Part shown: positions 1-10,885 of the stretch, piece by piece | Layout of the letters: each line of letters starts with the position of its first letter | Position numbering within the stretch: position 1 is the stretch's first letter | Origin: Apteryx mantelli | Taxonomy: Eukaryota > Chordata > Aves > Apterygiformes > Apterygidae | Reading direction: 5' to 3' | Assembly (NCBI RefSeq): GCF_036417845.1 | Contig: NC_089980.1 | Span: 131,776,516 to 131,840,515 of the forward strand | Length of the DNA: 64,000 bases | Program-made: the position numbers and the translations under genes | The notes under the pieces: generated by a model | The model's input: only the letters and a program-made list of their open reading frames with translations | Database searches by the model: none | Told to the model about the DNA's origin: nothing

Positions 1-1289
1 AGCACAAGCGTGTGCCTTCATTACCTTTGTCTCTTCTCTGATAAGACTGGCTTCTTCTGTGGAGACCTCAGTGCTGACTGTTATGGAAATATAATAGATA
101 TTCTATTACAATTAGGCTCTGTAGATGTTGCTTTAAATGGAAGAAGCATTACTTAAAATGACTTATAAGCATGAAGAAGCAGTTACCACTTGAGTTCAGA
201 ACCCCTGTACTCTTTTGCTATGGAAATGTTCTTTTATGGAACCAGCTGTCCCTGCTATGGTGGTATTGAGAACCTGCTCTGCCATGTTGTGAACACTTGC
301 TGCTGAACCTTATGCTAATTCACGTGCTTTTGCTTAAACAACATCCAGTTGGAATCAGTTTTGAATAACTGAGGCAAAGATTGTTCATATTTGCTGTTCT
401 GTTGGTAGACTAGTATTACTACTCTAGCAGAAAGAGTTTCTGTCTGTAGGCAAAAGCTAAGCCACACTTATTTTCACACTGTTAGTCTTGTGTATTTCTA
501 CCTTCCTGCTATGCCCGGTTCCTGAGGCTGTAAGGCTAGTCAAGCCATCACACAACTGGCCACCACCTATTGTTTAAAAAGAAAAAGAAATCAAAAAAGG
601 GTTTGTCTCGTGCAACAGGGCAGGTTTGGCATAGAAAGAACAACTGAGGAAAATGGCAGATGCAAGAAGCAAGAGATAGGGGAATAGCTAATAACTTAAA
701 CAGTGCACAGAACCCCATTCTGAAGATATAAATACCCAAGCTTGATTTGGATTTGCATCATGGTAGTAAAAATCTCAACAGGGGAACTAAAAAACAACCT
801 GTACAATCTACTTTAGTCCTCATTTTTTCAAAATACATGTAAAATGTAGGCTTATTGAGAATGCAGGGTTCTTCACATACCTGGTGTAACTGCACTGTCA
901 CATCCCACTCATGAAGAAGCAGGAGGGATTACATGAAAAGCCTGGTAAGACAGAAAAAAATTGCATCATCCTCTACAAAGCAATAAACAGAGGGGGGAAA
1001 AGGAAGTTCCATCTTCAAACAGAAGGTACGTAAGTCAGTATGGTGCATTCTTTTCTGAAAAAAATGTTTACCGAGCTAAGCATAACAGGGGTAGCAGTTA
1101 CAGAAGTATTTGGAAGTGACAACACAACCAACTTCAGAATCAGTGATGTAGATTATTGTTGCTGTAATTTAGAAAAGGAGACTTCTCATTTCTGGAGAAA
1201 GAATAAATAGGGTATTATGTTTGTCAGAAAAAGAATATGTTTTCAGAAATAGAAAATTAGTGTTCAGTGACAGAAATTTATACACTGAA
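1..1289. other. Left flank, no gene recognised
   Basis: This AT-rich sequence lies beyond the MRPL19 3' end. No frame gives a convincing exon and no repeat family is recognised. An AATAAA on the + strand at 982-987 could end a convergent transcript. In mammals GCFC2 converges on MRPL19, so this may be its 3' side, but no GCFC2 coding sequence is visible. Confidence 0.4.
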
Positions 1290-1308
1290 ATTTTCTGGAA
1301 AGGTTAAC

Positions 1309-1314
1309 TTTATT
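1309..1314 (-). terminator. MRPL19: Polyadenylation signal of MRPL19
   Basis: On the minus strand this is AATAAA, about 105 bases after the stop codon. It implies a short 3' UTR with cleavage near 1285-1300. It is the only canonical signal I see in the first 150 bases after the stop. Confidence 0.7.
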
Positions 1315-1417
1315 GTACATTTTGCCTATATATATACAAAACAGCTGAAGACCCATACACTGAATTCAAAGTGAATGTATTAATTTTCTTAGTAATTCCT
1401 ACACTGAAAAAATAGTA

Positions 1418-1633
1418 TTATTTTTTAAGCTCTTCATTCACTTCTTTCCAGATTTTTTCTTCTATTTTTGAAGTATCATATTCACGCAGCATATCAAACT
1501 CCAGCCAGGGCTTGTTCCACTTCTGTGCTTCTTTCATTTTTTCTTCAGGTAGCTCAAACTTTATTCCTTTTATGTTGTATTTTGGCCTTTCCCACCGTTT
1601 TGACCACGGTTTAGGTTTCATTCTTACTTGCAG
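1418..1633 (-). CDS. MRPL19: MRPL19 coding exon 6 and stop
   Basis: The terminal coding exon of 71 codons plus TAA begins [17 protein letters not shown] and ends in a Lys/Glu-rich tail. The true acceptor is CACCCTAG just before CTGCAAG. Five residues precede the internal ATG at 1621, which would otherwise look like a start. Confidence 0.95.
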   Translation of the reverse strand: MQVRMKPKPWSKRWERPKYNIKGIKFELPEEKMKEAQKWNKPWLEFDMLREYDTSKIEEKIWKEVNEELKK

Positions 1634-4600
1634 CTAGGGTGAAAGGTATAAAAAAACCAAAACATAAAATGTATTAAGGGATCAGAATTTTGACTGATTC
1701 TGAGCTTAACAAAAGCTGAGACAATTGCCATTCTAAGAGAAAATAAAAGAAAACAGACCAATTTGTCAGTAACTTAGTTTTAAAGTTGTCAAGAGAAAAG
1801 GAACTTTTTCATGTCCATACGTCTGTCATCCTACTAACTTTTAATTTTTCTGATCCTAAATAATGCTGTCTTGATTAATTACACAGGCCTTAAATCGACA
1901 CAGACAGTGAAGTTGCTCCCTTTTACAGTTCTGCCGTGTTCCTTATCAAGGGAAGAGAAAAGCAGCGTGATACTAATCTCTCCTCCCTTTCCCTATAAGT
2001 TACTGAGCTACTAGACAAAACTCTTCAACAGGGTCTGCTGGTTCCTGGATCTTCTCTGAGATGACAATTTTAGCCGGCTCCTCCAATCTTACCTTCTTTT
2101 CTGACACTTCCCCCCAATCAATAAACACCTTCTGTAACAAAAGCTGCAATCTCTGCACAGCATAACATGTAGGCATGTGCAGGTGGCTGCTTCTCCCTTG
2201 GGTCTTCTAAAATAACCAGTGAGGATACCAGATATTTACATTACGAACATTCAATCACTATAGAAATGGCATAAAGACTAACCTTATTTTATATACTTTT
2301 GTCACCCAGGTAACTAATACAACTAAGAACTGTTCAACAGCCTCCCAAGGTATCAGTCAAATGTGAAATGATTACTTGGATTATCCTCTGTTTTCCCCCT
2401 ACAATATTAAGCTCCTACCTTGTTTACAGGAATTTCTTCATGGTCTAAACGAGACTCAGGTTTCATATTCATATCAAAAGTACTATATTCAGGGAGGGCA
2501 TCTCGCAGGTACATCAGGTTATCGTCTAGCCTCTTTTCTAATTTCAGAACCTTGATCTCCTGGATTCGAGGATTATACAGCTCATAACAGATTTCAACAC
2601 CTTAGAGAGAGAAAGTCTGGTTTAAGGAACTGCAAATTCTATTTCTTCAGTGTTTTACATCCCTGTATTATTCAAGAACTGCTTTCTATTTGTTACATAT
2701 AACTACAATATACACAGTGCTATGTGCACACACGCTGACCATATGCATTCTGTCTGTGTAGGTAAATGCAAATTTCTATTACAAATCAAGTCTCTGGTAT
2801 GGAAGGGCCTGAGAGACAAACCCAAGTTTGAATTTGAGAAAAACAAGCTTGGGTTTTAAACTCTGCCTCCTTTGGCTACAACGGTTGTTACCATATACAC
2901 ATCACATATGAATGCACAGACACACGCATCCCTTCTTCCATATTTCCTCTCACATCATCAGTATTTCCACCTCCTTCCATCTTGCCATAAAATAGAGCAT
3001 GAATCTGTTATAAATCCCTGCTAATTTGTTGCTTGTTACCAAATGTATGCGTACAGCCCCTGTGGGTGCAAATACACAGCGCTCAAACTGAGTGGTATTT
3101 ACACAGCTAGCAGTACTCTGCACCCCCCCCCAAAAAAAAAAAAAAAGTGCTGTGACTCTTACTGCAGCTATGAAAGAGAATTTAACAGTGGGCAACCAGG
3201 ACTCCCCATTCCCCAGTATAATCATTCAAAAGCTCCATTTTGATTACTGTTATGTATGTACAGAATAAGAAATGCTAATTCCTACTTGGTCTCCTGTAAT
3301 CAAGACAAGGCAAGACCTCTATTTAAATACTGAACTTGCCCTCTAATGGTTTTAAAATACATCTGTCAAGACTACTCAAAGCTGTAAGCGGGCAAGCTGG
3401 TCTTTAATTTGTAATCATGTATGCGTAGATTCAAATGCAGCTTAAGTTAGAAATGAAGTTGGTGAGAATCTGCTTAGATATAGGGGGACTAACCGCACAG
3501 TGCCTGGCACCAAGGAGCCCACAGAAGCCTGAATCCCAAGACCCTCCCACAATGCTGTTTTTAAAAACTTTTATAGTAAGTTCAAAATCTATGACTGCTA
3601 TGAGGCCAGCAGATATATTACAGTGGAAACAAGTTCATTGACTGCTGATTTGTATGAGTCTTTCCAGGCAAACTTGCAGTTTTCGGATGCTTAAGAGTTT
3701 CTTACAGTCCTTCCCTAAGCATATGCTTAGGGTGCTCTTTTTAGACTTCTAAGCTCAAACACAAATGGGTCACATTCAGTCTCATCAGAATACATATACA
3801 GAATTACTAAATATAAGGATATAAAATTACTGAGCAGTTTCATGCTTTCAAATACAGGCACATCAACATCTCTGCATATACACACTTTTGTTTTAAACTT
3901 GAAGTATCCACAAGTAAGTGAAATTAAGATTTTGCTTTAGTCTACTGCAATTCTTTCTGCAGACTAAACTTCTACACTAGATATTCCACGTACAACTTCA
4001 ACATTCTTTGCTTAACATTTCTAGCATGAGAATTATCACAGTTACAAACGCACCCTGGTCTTCTATAACGTTTCGAAGCACAAAGGTAGCGCCAAGTCCT
4101 TTTCCTCCTCTTTGAATGCAGATGCCTACAAACCGGCTGGCTTTGCCATTGGCATATGGGTCTGCGGTAGTAACAGCGAGTATACTGCCTGCCAAAAGAA
4201 GGGACTAGTCAAGTAAACACATATCAGCATGCGGGAAAGGAGTCAGATGATGTACACATACACAGATTTATTTTGAAAATGTTTTATCTTCCAATAAAGC
4301 TGCCAGAAACACAACAAACTTTTAAAATATCCTGAATTAATAAACGTTAAAGTGATTCTGCAGGTTAACTATGAAGTTTCTTAACCTTTAAACCAGTGCT
4401 ATTTATCTTTTACTCTTCATTATACAAATTGAATATGAATATTTTCCTCTCTTGAGCTTTATTGGCTAACCGTGTCCTAAAGTGCCAGAATATAAAGCAC
4501 ACATTATAACAACAAGTTAATGCATTTCTTATAAAAGCTGGATGTAAATATGAAATTAAAATATGAACCAGTATGTACAGAAACACATATCCTAGTTGAT

Positions 4601-6403
4601 CTAACAGCTGATACTAGATATTCTACAGCATCAGACCACACTTTTTACTACTCCACTCAGTGAACAGTATCGACAGAATTATGAAAATCCTAGTGCTGTT
4701 ACTGACCAACATAGAACTCTGGGATGTTGAAGACCTTTCGTCTCTGTATCATATCCTTTCTTTCTATATAGAACTTAAGAGGGTTTGTTCTCCCTCTAGG
4801 AGGTATAAATTCAGGGCTCAAGAACCTGTAAGACAATCAAAAATTTTTTTTAAGTATAAAAAGCATTTGCATAAAAACTACTAGAGAAGTGCAAGTATTT
4901 GGTTTACAAGTGAAAAATTATCTATGTTAAACACTTGCACCTGTTACCATGTCAGAGTTATGAATTGCAGTTCATGCAGTTACTGATTTTTTTACTATCC
5001 ACAAGGGATTTTTCCAGACTTTTTTTTTAAGCTAGCAATGAATGTTGACCTCAGGGGAGCTGAGAAAAGAAGCATTAACGCAAGCCTGCCTTACAAACCT
5101 GAGGGGGTTGTGGGGGGAGCACAAAGCAACACATGGGGCAACACAGAGGTCCTGGTCAGTGCTGCTGCCTCCAGGCAGCTGCACAGACTGTAAACAACAT
5201 TAGGACTACTCTTATCTTCATGCAAAGTTGCACAGGCTCAGGAAAGTAAAATATGTTATTTAAATGTAGTTCCCTGTTCTGCCTAGCCACTGCTTCCCAG
5301 ACTGCACTTCTTAGGAGAGAGCCACAGAGACTCTTCACTTCTTAAAGTTATTTCCATTAACAGATCTGAAATGAATGCAAGAAGAGGAAGGAGGCAGAGT
5401 GGAAGATTTCACAGTTCTGATTTTTAATACTCTTTCCATTCTTCGGCTGCTTACATGCTACACGTTTTGCGGAGATACACAATACTGTATCATCACTCTC
5501 CTTCCTGAGACAGCACTACGGTTTTAACTAGTGTGTGCTCTAAAGCAACACAAACAGGTGAAAGCAAAATACTCAGCGTGAGAGAAGTCTCAGAAAGGTT
5601 ATTACTGGTGATATCACCTCCATTTCACACACAGTAACAGGCACACACATGACCTCAGGGCCAGAGGCAAAGGCAGACACAGGACCCATGTCCCTGACAG
5701 CCTGCAGCATACTGAAGAGATGCACACCTTTAATAGATGAAAAACGGACATATTAACACCAAATTTGCCAAAATGTCTACTGCTATATATTTTTTCCTGT
5801 TTCGCTGCTTTTGGGAACTGTAGGCCACAGTGTTTTGGGGTATTTTAAGCATGCTTCCACATGAACTGTTGCTGCTAAAACTTAGGAAATATTTCTGTGC
5901 AGTAACACCTCAGGGTTTTAGAGGTGCTCACACCACGAATAACCTGACAGCAGAGCTGAGCTTAACCGCCCGCTGCGGTAAGCCCCAGGCCATCCTACCT
6001 CCTCTCCACCGACTGCTTCTGCTTGTCAATAATGACAGGCTTTGGAGGCGGCTTAAATTTCTCTGGCTCCCCATCGCTGTAACTTCGGTACCCCGAGAAA
6101 GAAAAACACCCTGCAAAGATAAAATAAATAAATGAATAAATAAATAAATAAATGGGTAAATAAATAAATAAATAAAAAAATAACCCCCCCCCGTTTTCAG
6201 GCAGAACTGATCCCTCCCCTCCCCCCGCCCCCCCAAGGCCCGCACCAGGGCCCTGCAAAGCGCGGCCGGGCCGAGGGCCGGGTGGCAGGGGGTGCGGGCC
6301 GGGCCAGGCCGTCCTTACTGCGGGGCGCCGCGGGCCGGGCGGCGGCGAGGCCCGCCAAGGCCGCCGCAGGCCGCTCCCAGAGCCTCCCGCAGGCCGCTGC
6401 CAT
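1418..6403 (-). CDS. MRPL19: Mitochondrial ribosomal protein L19 (bL19m), complete, six coding exons
   Basis: This gene encodes the large-subunit protein bL19m of the mitochondrial ribosome, made in the cytosol and imported into the matrix. The coding join on the minus strand is 6403-6319, 6110-5999, 4825-4707, 4188-4054, 2600-2419 and 1633-1418. That is 849 bases, or 282 codons plus a stop, close to my recollection of about 292 residues for the human protein. All introns are GT-AG and every split codon restores a sensible residue. Residues 1-29 are rich in Ala and Arg with one acidic residue, as in a mitochondrial presequence. [11 protein letters not shown] segment follows at about 49-58. 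The L19 core spans about 95-200 and includes [15 protein letters not shown] and [18 protein letters not shown]. The C-terminal part (about 215-282, [13 protein letters not shown] onward) is the mitochondrial extension. The ATG at 6403 has a strong Kozak context. Identity comes from matching the remembered vertebrate family and is very secure. Confidence 0.97.
1634..2418 (-). other. MRPL19: MRPL19 intron 5
   Basis: The intron is 785 bases with GTAGGA donor and CACCCTAG acceptor. It is AT-rich, and I see no repeat element or small RNA gene in it. Confidence 0.9.
2419..2600 (-). CDS. MRPL19: MRPL19 coding exon 5 (L19 core end)
   Basis: The exon encodes [15 protein letters not shown], then [18 protein letters not shown], corresponding to the KLYYLR end of bacterial L19, and finishes at VNK on a codon boundary. 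The acceptor is CTCTAAG and the donor GTAGGA. Confidence 0.96.
2601..4053 (-). other. MRPL19: MRPL19 intron 4
   Basis: This is the longest intron at 1453 bases. Apart from the C9-A15 tract it holds no recognised element. ATG-initiated ORFs inside it (for example 2650-2859 and 3043-3243) have no family resemblance and are treated as chance. Confidence 0.9.
3123..3146. repeat. C9-A15 homopolymer pair in MRPL19 intron 4
   Basis: A run of nine C is followed directly by fifteen A on the + strand. It is a simple low-complexity tract within the intron between exons 4 and 5. It is not preceded by a recognisable retroposon body. Confidence 0.85.
4054..4188 (-). CDS. MRPL19: MRPL19 coding exon 4 (L19 core)
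   Basis: The exon encodes [15 protein letters not shown] and the Gly-rich [15 protein letters not shown] strand of the ribosomal L19 fold, ending RNVIEDQ plus the first base of a Gly codon. The acceptor is TTGGCAG and the donor GTGCGT. This is the most diagnostic exon for family assignment. Confidence 0.96.
4707..4825 (-). CDS. MRPL19: MRPL19 coding exon 3
   Basis: The exon encodes [12 protein letters not shown], a charged stretch and [11 protein letters not shown], matching the N-terminal side of the bL19m core. The acceptor is CTTACAG and the donor GTCAGT. One base enters and one leaves, so the exon keeps phase with exons 2 and 4. It has no internal ATG at its start, so a simple ATG-to-stop ORF search would miss it. 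Confidence 0.95.
4826..5998 (-). other. MRPL19: MRPL19 intron 2
   Basis: The intron is 1173 bases. Positions about 5590-5705 resemble a minus-strand MIR core. Otherwise nothing is recognised. Confidence 0.88.
5590..5705 (-). mobile_element. Possible MIR SINE relic in MRPL19 intron 2
   Basis: The sequence reads like the reverse of a MIR core: CCTCCATTTCACACACAGTAACAGGC, then CATGACCTCAGGGCC and a CAGGACCCATGTC segment. The spacing is similar to MIR but divergence is high. It could be a chance resemblance. Confidence 0.35.
5999..6110 (-). CDS. MRPL19: MRPL19 coding exon 2
   Basis: The exon carries two bases completing Arg29, then 36 codons including the family segment [13 protein letters not shown], and two bases of the next Arg. 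The acceptor is TTTGCAG and the donor GTAGGA. The upstream intron's pyrimidine tract is formed largely by a TTTA microsatellite. Confidence 0.95.
6119..6182. repeat. TTTA/TAAA microsatellite in MRPL19 intron 1
   Basis: This is an interrupted (AAAT)n tract on the + strand, read as (TTTA)n on the gene strand. It ends 8-10 bases before the exon 2 acceptor, so it supplies most of the pyrimidine tract. A run of nine C (6184-6192) sits beside it. Intron 1 is only 208 bases long. Confidence 0.95.
6319..6403 (-). CDS. MRPL19: MRPL19 coding exon 1 (start and mitochondrial presequence)
   Basis: The exon encodes 28 residues beginning [12 protein letters not shown], plus the first base of an Arg codon. 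The ATG lies in a GCC-ATG-G context. The donor reads GTAAGG directly after the single leftover A. No in-frame stop precedes this ATG, because the upstream minisatellite is open in the same frame. The start was therefore chosen by family length, presequence character and promoter position rather than by an upstream stop. Confidence 0.9.
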
Positions 6404-6535
6404 GGCGACTGCTGCCACTTCCGGCCTGGCGGCGCAGGCGCGCGCGGCGCTACGGCGAGCGCGGCAGGCCAAACTCCTCGCAAGGGCGGAGCGGGCGCTG
6501 GGGCGGGGAGGCGCCGGGCTCGGGGCGGGGCCGGG
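6404..6535 (-). promoter_or_regulatory. MRPL19: MRPL19 TATA-less CpG-island promoter
   Basis: Reading toward the gene there are GC boxes at 6522-6530 and 6500-6508 (GGGGCGGGG on the + strand). Next is an NRF-1-like core, GCGCAGGCGC, at 6432-6441. An ETS/GABP site, CCGGAAGT on the minus strand, lies at 6418-6425 and ends about 14 bases before the ATG. No TATA box is visible. NRF-1 and GABP (NRF-2) sites are the established signature of nuclear genes for mitochondrial translation. Transcription probably starts within a few tens of bases of the ATG, giving a very short 5' UTR. The exact start site is not visible. Confidence 0.75.
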
Positions 6536-6702
6536 CTCCCGCCTCTGCCCACGGGGTTTCCCGGCACCTGGAGCAGGGCCCGGGGCGGCGTGGCGCGGGC
6601 CTGAGGGGGGCAGCGCCATGGCTGCTCGCGTGCCGGGGGCGGGCCGGGCCCGGTCACTGCCCCCGGCCTGCGCGGGCCCCTCGCTGCCTCGCACCGCCTG
6701 TC

Positions 6703-7730
6703 CGCCCACCACGGGCATCGGCCCCTGCCCCAGCCTCGCCATGGGGATCAGCCCCGGCCCCTGCCCCGCCACGGGCATCGGCCCCAGCCTCGCCATGGGA
6801 ATGGGTCCCTGCCTCGCCATGGGAATGGGTCCCTGCCCCGCCACGGGGATCGATCCCTGCCCCGCCACGGGGATCGATGCCTGCCCTGCCATGGGGATTG
6901 ATCCCTGCCTTACCATGGAGATGGGCCCCTGTCCTGCCACAGGGATCGATCCCTGCCCCGCCACGGGGATCGATCCCTGCCCCGCCACGGGCATCGGTCC
7001 CTGTCCCACCATGGGGTTCGGTCCCTGCCCTGCCATGGGGATTGATCCCTGCCTTACCATGGAGATGGGCCCCTGTCCTGCCACAGGGATCGATCCCTGC
7101 CCCGTCACGGGGATCGATCCCTGTTCCGCCATGGGGATCGGTCCCTGCCCCGCCATGGGGATTGATCCCTGTCTTACCATGGAGATGGGCCCCTGTTCCG
7201 CCATGGGGATCGGTCCCTGCCCCGCCATGGGGATTGATCCCTGTCCTACCATGGAGATGGGCCCCTGTCCTGCCATGGGGATCGATCCCTGTCCTGCCAT
7301 GGGGATCGATCCCTGCCCTGCCATGGGGATCGATCCCTGCCCCGCCATGGGGATTGGTCCCTGCCCCGCCATGGGGATTGGTCCCTGCCCTCCCACGGAG
7401 ATGGGCCCCTGTCCTGCTATGGGAATCAATCCCTGCCCCGCCATGGGGATCGATCCCTGTCCCGCCATGGGGATCGATCCCTGTCCCGCCATGGGGATCA
7501 GCCCATGTCCCGCCATGGGGATCGATCCCTGCTCTGGCATGGGGATGGACCCCTGCCCCACCATGGGCATGGGCCTCTGCCCCACCATGGGGATCAGTCC
7601 CTGCCCCACCATGGAGATCGATCCCTGCTCTGCCACAGGGATCGGCCCCTGCCCCGCCACGGAGATCGGTCCCTGCTCTGCCATGGGGTTCGGTCCCCTG
7701 CCTTGCCACGGGGATTGGCCCCAGTGGCCG
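6703..7730. repeat. 24-bp GC-rich minisatellite, about 41 units
   Basis: The + strand consensus is close to CCATGGGGATCGATCCCTGCCCCG. Units stay in a strict 24-bp register, except for two 30-bp units at the left end and a single-base slip in the last unit. Each unit contains a 12-base palindrome, GGGATCGATCCC, and usually CCATGG. Variant units carrying ACCATGGAGATGGGCC recur at spacings of 6, 5 and 3 units, and a longer variant block repeats after exactly 144 bp, so the array has higher-order structure. Since 24 is divisible by 3, both strands read as octapeptide repeats (for example MGIDPCPA on +, GQGSIPMA on -). I regard those ORFs as by-products. The left end is about 300 bp upstream of the MRPL19 ATG. 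Confidence 0.97.
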
Positions 7731-10700
7731 TGGCGAGTGTGGGTGGCTGAGCCAAGCCGTTGTGGAGACAGGCGTCCCTCCAAGGGAGCAGAAAGCAAAG
7801 TGGCTCATGTCACCCCCACAGGCAGATTTGGGGTGGGGGACTGAGCACCCCGGCCCCAAGGCAAAGGTGGGGGGAAGGGGAAGTGGGCAGGTGCTGTGGC
7901 CCGCGGGGTGCCAGCGGACAGGGCCGCCCCGACCCTGCAGAGCGGCGCCGTGCCCCTGCCTCCGGTCCCCCAAACCCAGCAATTCGGCAGGGGTTGCCCT
8001 GCACGCGTCAGGCTCACCTGCCTTGGCCATGCCCAACCTGGGCCGGAGCCCTCAAGCAGAACTGCAAACCCGGCCAGACCCCCGAGCCCTGGGAAGCGCG
8101 TGGAAACGCAACACCTTGCGTGGCACCAGTCTGCATCCGGCACGGCGGAGACTAAAAAGCAAAGCTGAAGCCTCCAGGATGACCTTGCTCTCATCGGTGG
8201 CAGTGAGGGGACAGTGTGGACGTACTCATACCAGCTCCTTGTGGAAACCAGGTGGGCTCTACCCCAGGTTATTAATTCCAGCTTTGCTGCAGGAACTAGC
8301 TGTTCTGTTTCCAGAGCTGCACTGCTTGGGGAAGCAGGATGCTGCCTCCCGTGTGTTTTCCTGATACAAAGGCACAGCTATTAAATTTTTCTGGACTATT
8401 GTTAGCTCTATCCATAGTTTAAATAACCTACAGCCCAAGCAATCACACCATGATTAGTTCAGAAATGATTGTATACCTTGGTGTTACTGAGCTGCTTTTA
8501 ACGTCTGTTCCAGTCAGACTTCCTCAGGTGCCAGTCTGGGTTCAATTAGTGGCTACAGAGGCAAAAGAGAGGCTGGGTTTAAATGCAGAGAGGGCAGACT
8601 TATAAATAACAGCCCACTGTTTAAACTTTACAGGGATTCGCTTCAAAATACACCTAACCTCATCAACTAATTAGATCAATCATGTTGCCTGTGATGTTCC
8701 CTTTGGCCCTATTTATTGGTGGCAGCTGACTTTGTAACCTGCTTAAGCCCTCGCATGAACAAGAGTTATTTTCTAGTTGTGATAAGCTGTTTGGATTCTT
8801 AACTGCTGGTTGGAAGAAGGCAGGGTGTGCAAAAGACAAGTCACAGTATTTCTTGATAATCTGCTGGTCTAACACAAAAATGAGTTAATATTCAGAACAG
8901 GGATGTGACAAAAGGGGGCACTCTAACCCTTAAAATACAAAAAATTCTCCACCAACACTACGTACACCACCTGAAGAAAAGATCCCTCTTCCCGAGGGTC
9001 TTTTTTTTTTTTTTTTTGAAATCTTGTTAGTGCCTAAGCACTATTAAAAAGGCAGATGGATATATCTCTGGGGGGTGGGAAACAGAGCATATAGTGATAA
9101 TTCCAATATCTTAATGATGTTTAAGAGGATCTCAAAACAGTTGTAAAGAGATGTGCAGGTTATGACTTGGAAAACTGCAGCCTGACAAATGTTTTTAAAG
9201 AAGAGGATTGGATGCTTCAATGTAGGAGAGCCATTACTATCTCCTTAGCTGACCCCTGTTGATTGCACCCGAACAAGATCATCTTGACAGACTGGAACTG
9301 CATCAAGCTCGGGGGTTCCCAAGCTTCTGTAAGTGAACCTCACTTGAGGATACTTCATGCCCTACTGGGACCAGAACCCAGCTGCTCCACGCTGTGTCTA
9401 GTTGCTATGTGCTCTGCTGTGGCACCCTGGCATCAAGGCAACACTGTTTTGCCTGGCTGAGTTAACCCATACCCAGTCAGGAGCACACCAGCCCTCTGTA
9501 TTTAAGGAGCACAAATGCCGGTGTACTTGCAGACTGAGCTTGACTTGCAGAAAGCTATTTCCTTAGGTTCCTCAACTATAATGTGCAATATCTAACCAGT
9601 GAGGGATCCTTGTTTTTGGTTGTCCTTTTTCAGAGACAGCTTTCCTGAGTTTGAAATACAGGTACAAGGGATTCACCTTCAGTTTCTCTTCTGAGTAAGT
9701 CAGATACATAAGAAGAAGGGCTTACCTATACAACAAAATTGATGAAAATACAGATCACTTTAGAATCACAGTCATGAGTTAATCGCTTTTGTGAAACGCT
9801 TCTAGGAGTATGGTGAGATTCCTAAATTAAAGGTGTCACTGTGCTCAGGTGACCTGGCAAAGACTAAACAGACTTTGGGACTTCTCTGAATTAATTCTGT
9901 TTGAGTAGAGCATATTTTTAGTACCCTCCCATCAGGTCCTTGGGAAGCTTTCCTGTGGTTCATTGCTACTACTGTACCAAGTTTGTGCTTTATTTGTAAC
10001 AGCCAAGTCTGAATTGCAGCCCGCGATTACCAAGCGTGATCTCCTTCCAGGTAGTCTTGGTCAAGTAACTCTTAACTTCTTTTTGATAAGAACTGAATCT
10101 GCCCTGGAGAAACACAAATGTCCCATGGAGTATTCTGTAGTTGTTCCACAATGTCCAGGCAGCCATGACTCAAATCTAGGGGTTTGGTGCCCTGCAGCTG
10201 CTTTTGTTCCCACCAAAATGCACCGTAATCTCCTGCTTGGTTATCTGAGTTTCCTTAGGAAGAAAACCCAGACAGGCAGAAAATAGTGTTTAGCCAGGTC
10301 CCTTCTCATCTATGGAAGTAGGATGTGGCCAAGGTCTTCCATTAAATGTCATCCTTCATGTTACAGTCTGTGAAGGCTTTTTCAATATTTCAATATCCTT
10401 CTTGAACCATTCATTTCAAAACTGAACAGAGCAGTTCAGTAAAGCTCACAGTCATCCCAAATGCGGAGATATGATAGCTCACGGTGTTCAGCTGTGTTTA
10501 TATCCGACACTGAGGTAGCCGTTTTGGCCACAGCGTTGCATTGAGAGCTTGGGTTCAACCAATTATTCAGCTGGACACACTTCCACCTCCAGCCCATTTC
10601 AAAACCCCTCCTTTCCAGGAGACAAGTCTATCCTGTAAGTATGGCCTAGATTCTTTGTCTCTACAAGTGCACCTTTGCATCTGGGATGTGCATTTTGGTG

Positions 10701-10885
10701 ACCTCTCCGCCTCATTGTTGAATGGTCCCCTAATGTTTGTCATTGCAGATGTATCAATAACGACAACATATTCGCTCTGAGATCACTGATAAATCTAATC
10801 CCTCTTGGACCTAAATAGATACATACTTCCTTGCTAATGATTTCCCCAAATGATGGTGCTACTTGTCAGAAGAAAAAGCCTGATG
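7731..10885. other. GC-rich shoulder then gene-free flank
   Basis: Positions 7731-8110 remain GC-rich, after which composition drops to ordinary intergenic levels. A T17 run lies at 9001-9017. An AT-rich patch at about 8640-8770 holds CTAATTAG and CTATTTATTG motifs. I see no exon-like conserved protein in any frame. If a divergent + strand transcript exists, its first exon would be expected near 7.7-8.2 kb, but nothing in the sequence proves one. Confidence 0.45.

Larger units (their letters stand above)
6230..6702. other. CpG island over MRPL19 exon 1
   Basis: GC content and CpG density rise sharply here compared with the AT-rich gene body and right flank. GC richness continues with lower CpG through the minisatellite to about 8110. 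Such an island could serve a divergent transcript on the + strand, but no + strand exon is evident. Confidence 0.8.

Noticed and set aside
6703-7730. CRISPR-like regular repeat array
   Set aside because: Units are directly adjacent 24-mers without unique spacers in a eukaryotic genome, so it is a minisatellite.
6282-8364. Very long ORFs (460-690 codons) on both strands across 6.2-8.4 kb
   Set aside because: They exist because the 24-bp repeat is a multiple of three and mostly lacks stops. Four frames are open at once, giving octapeptide repeats with no known family.
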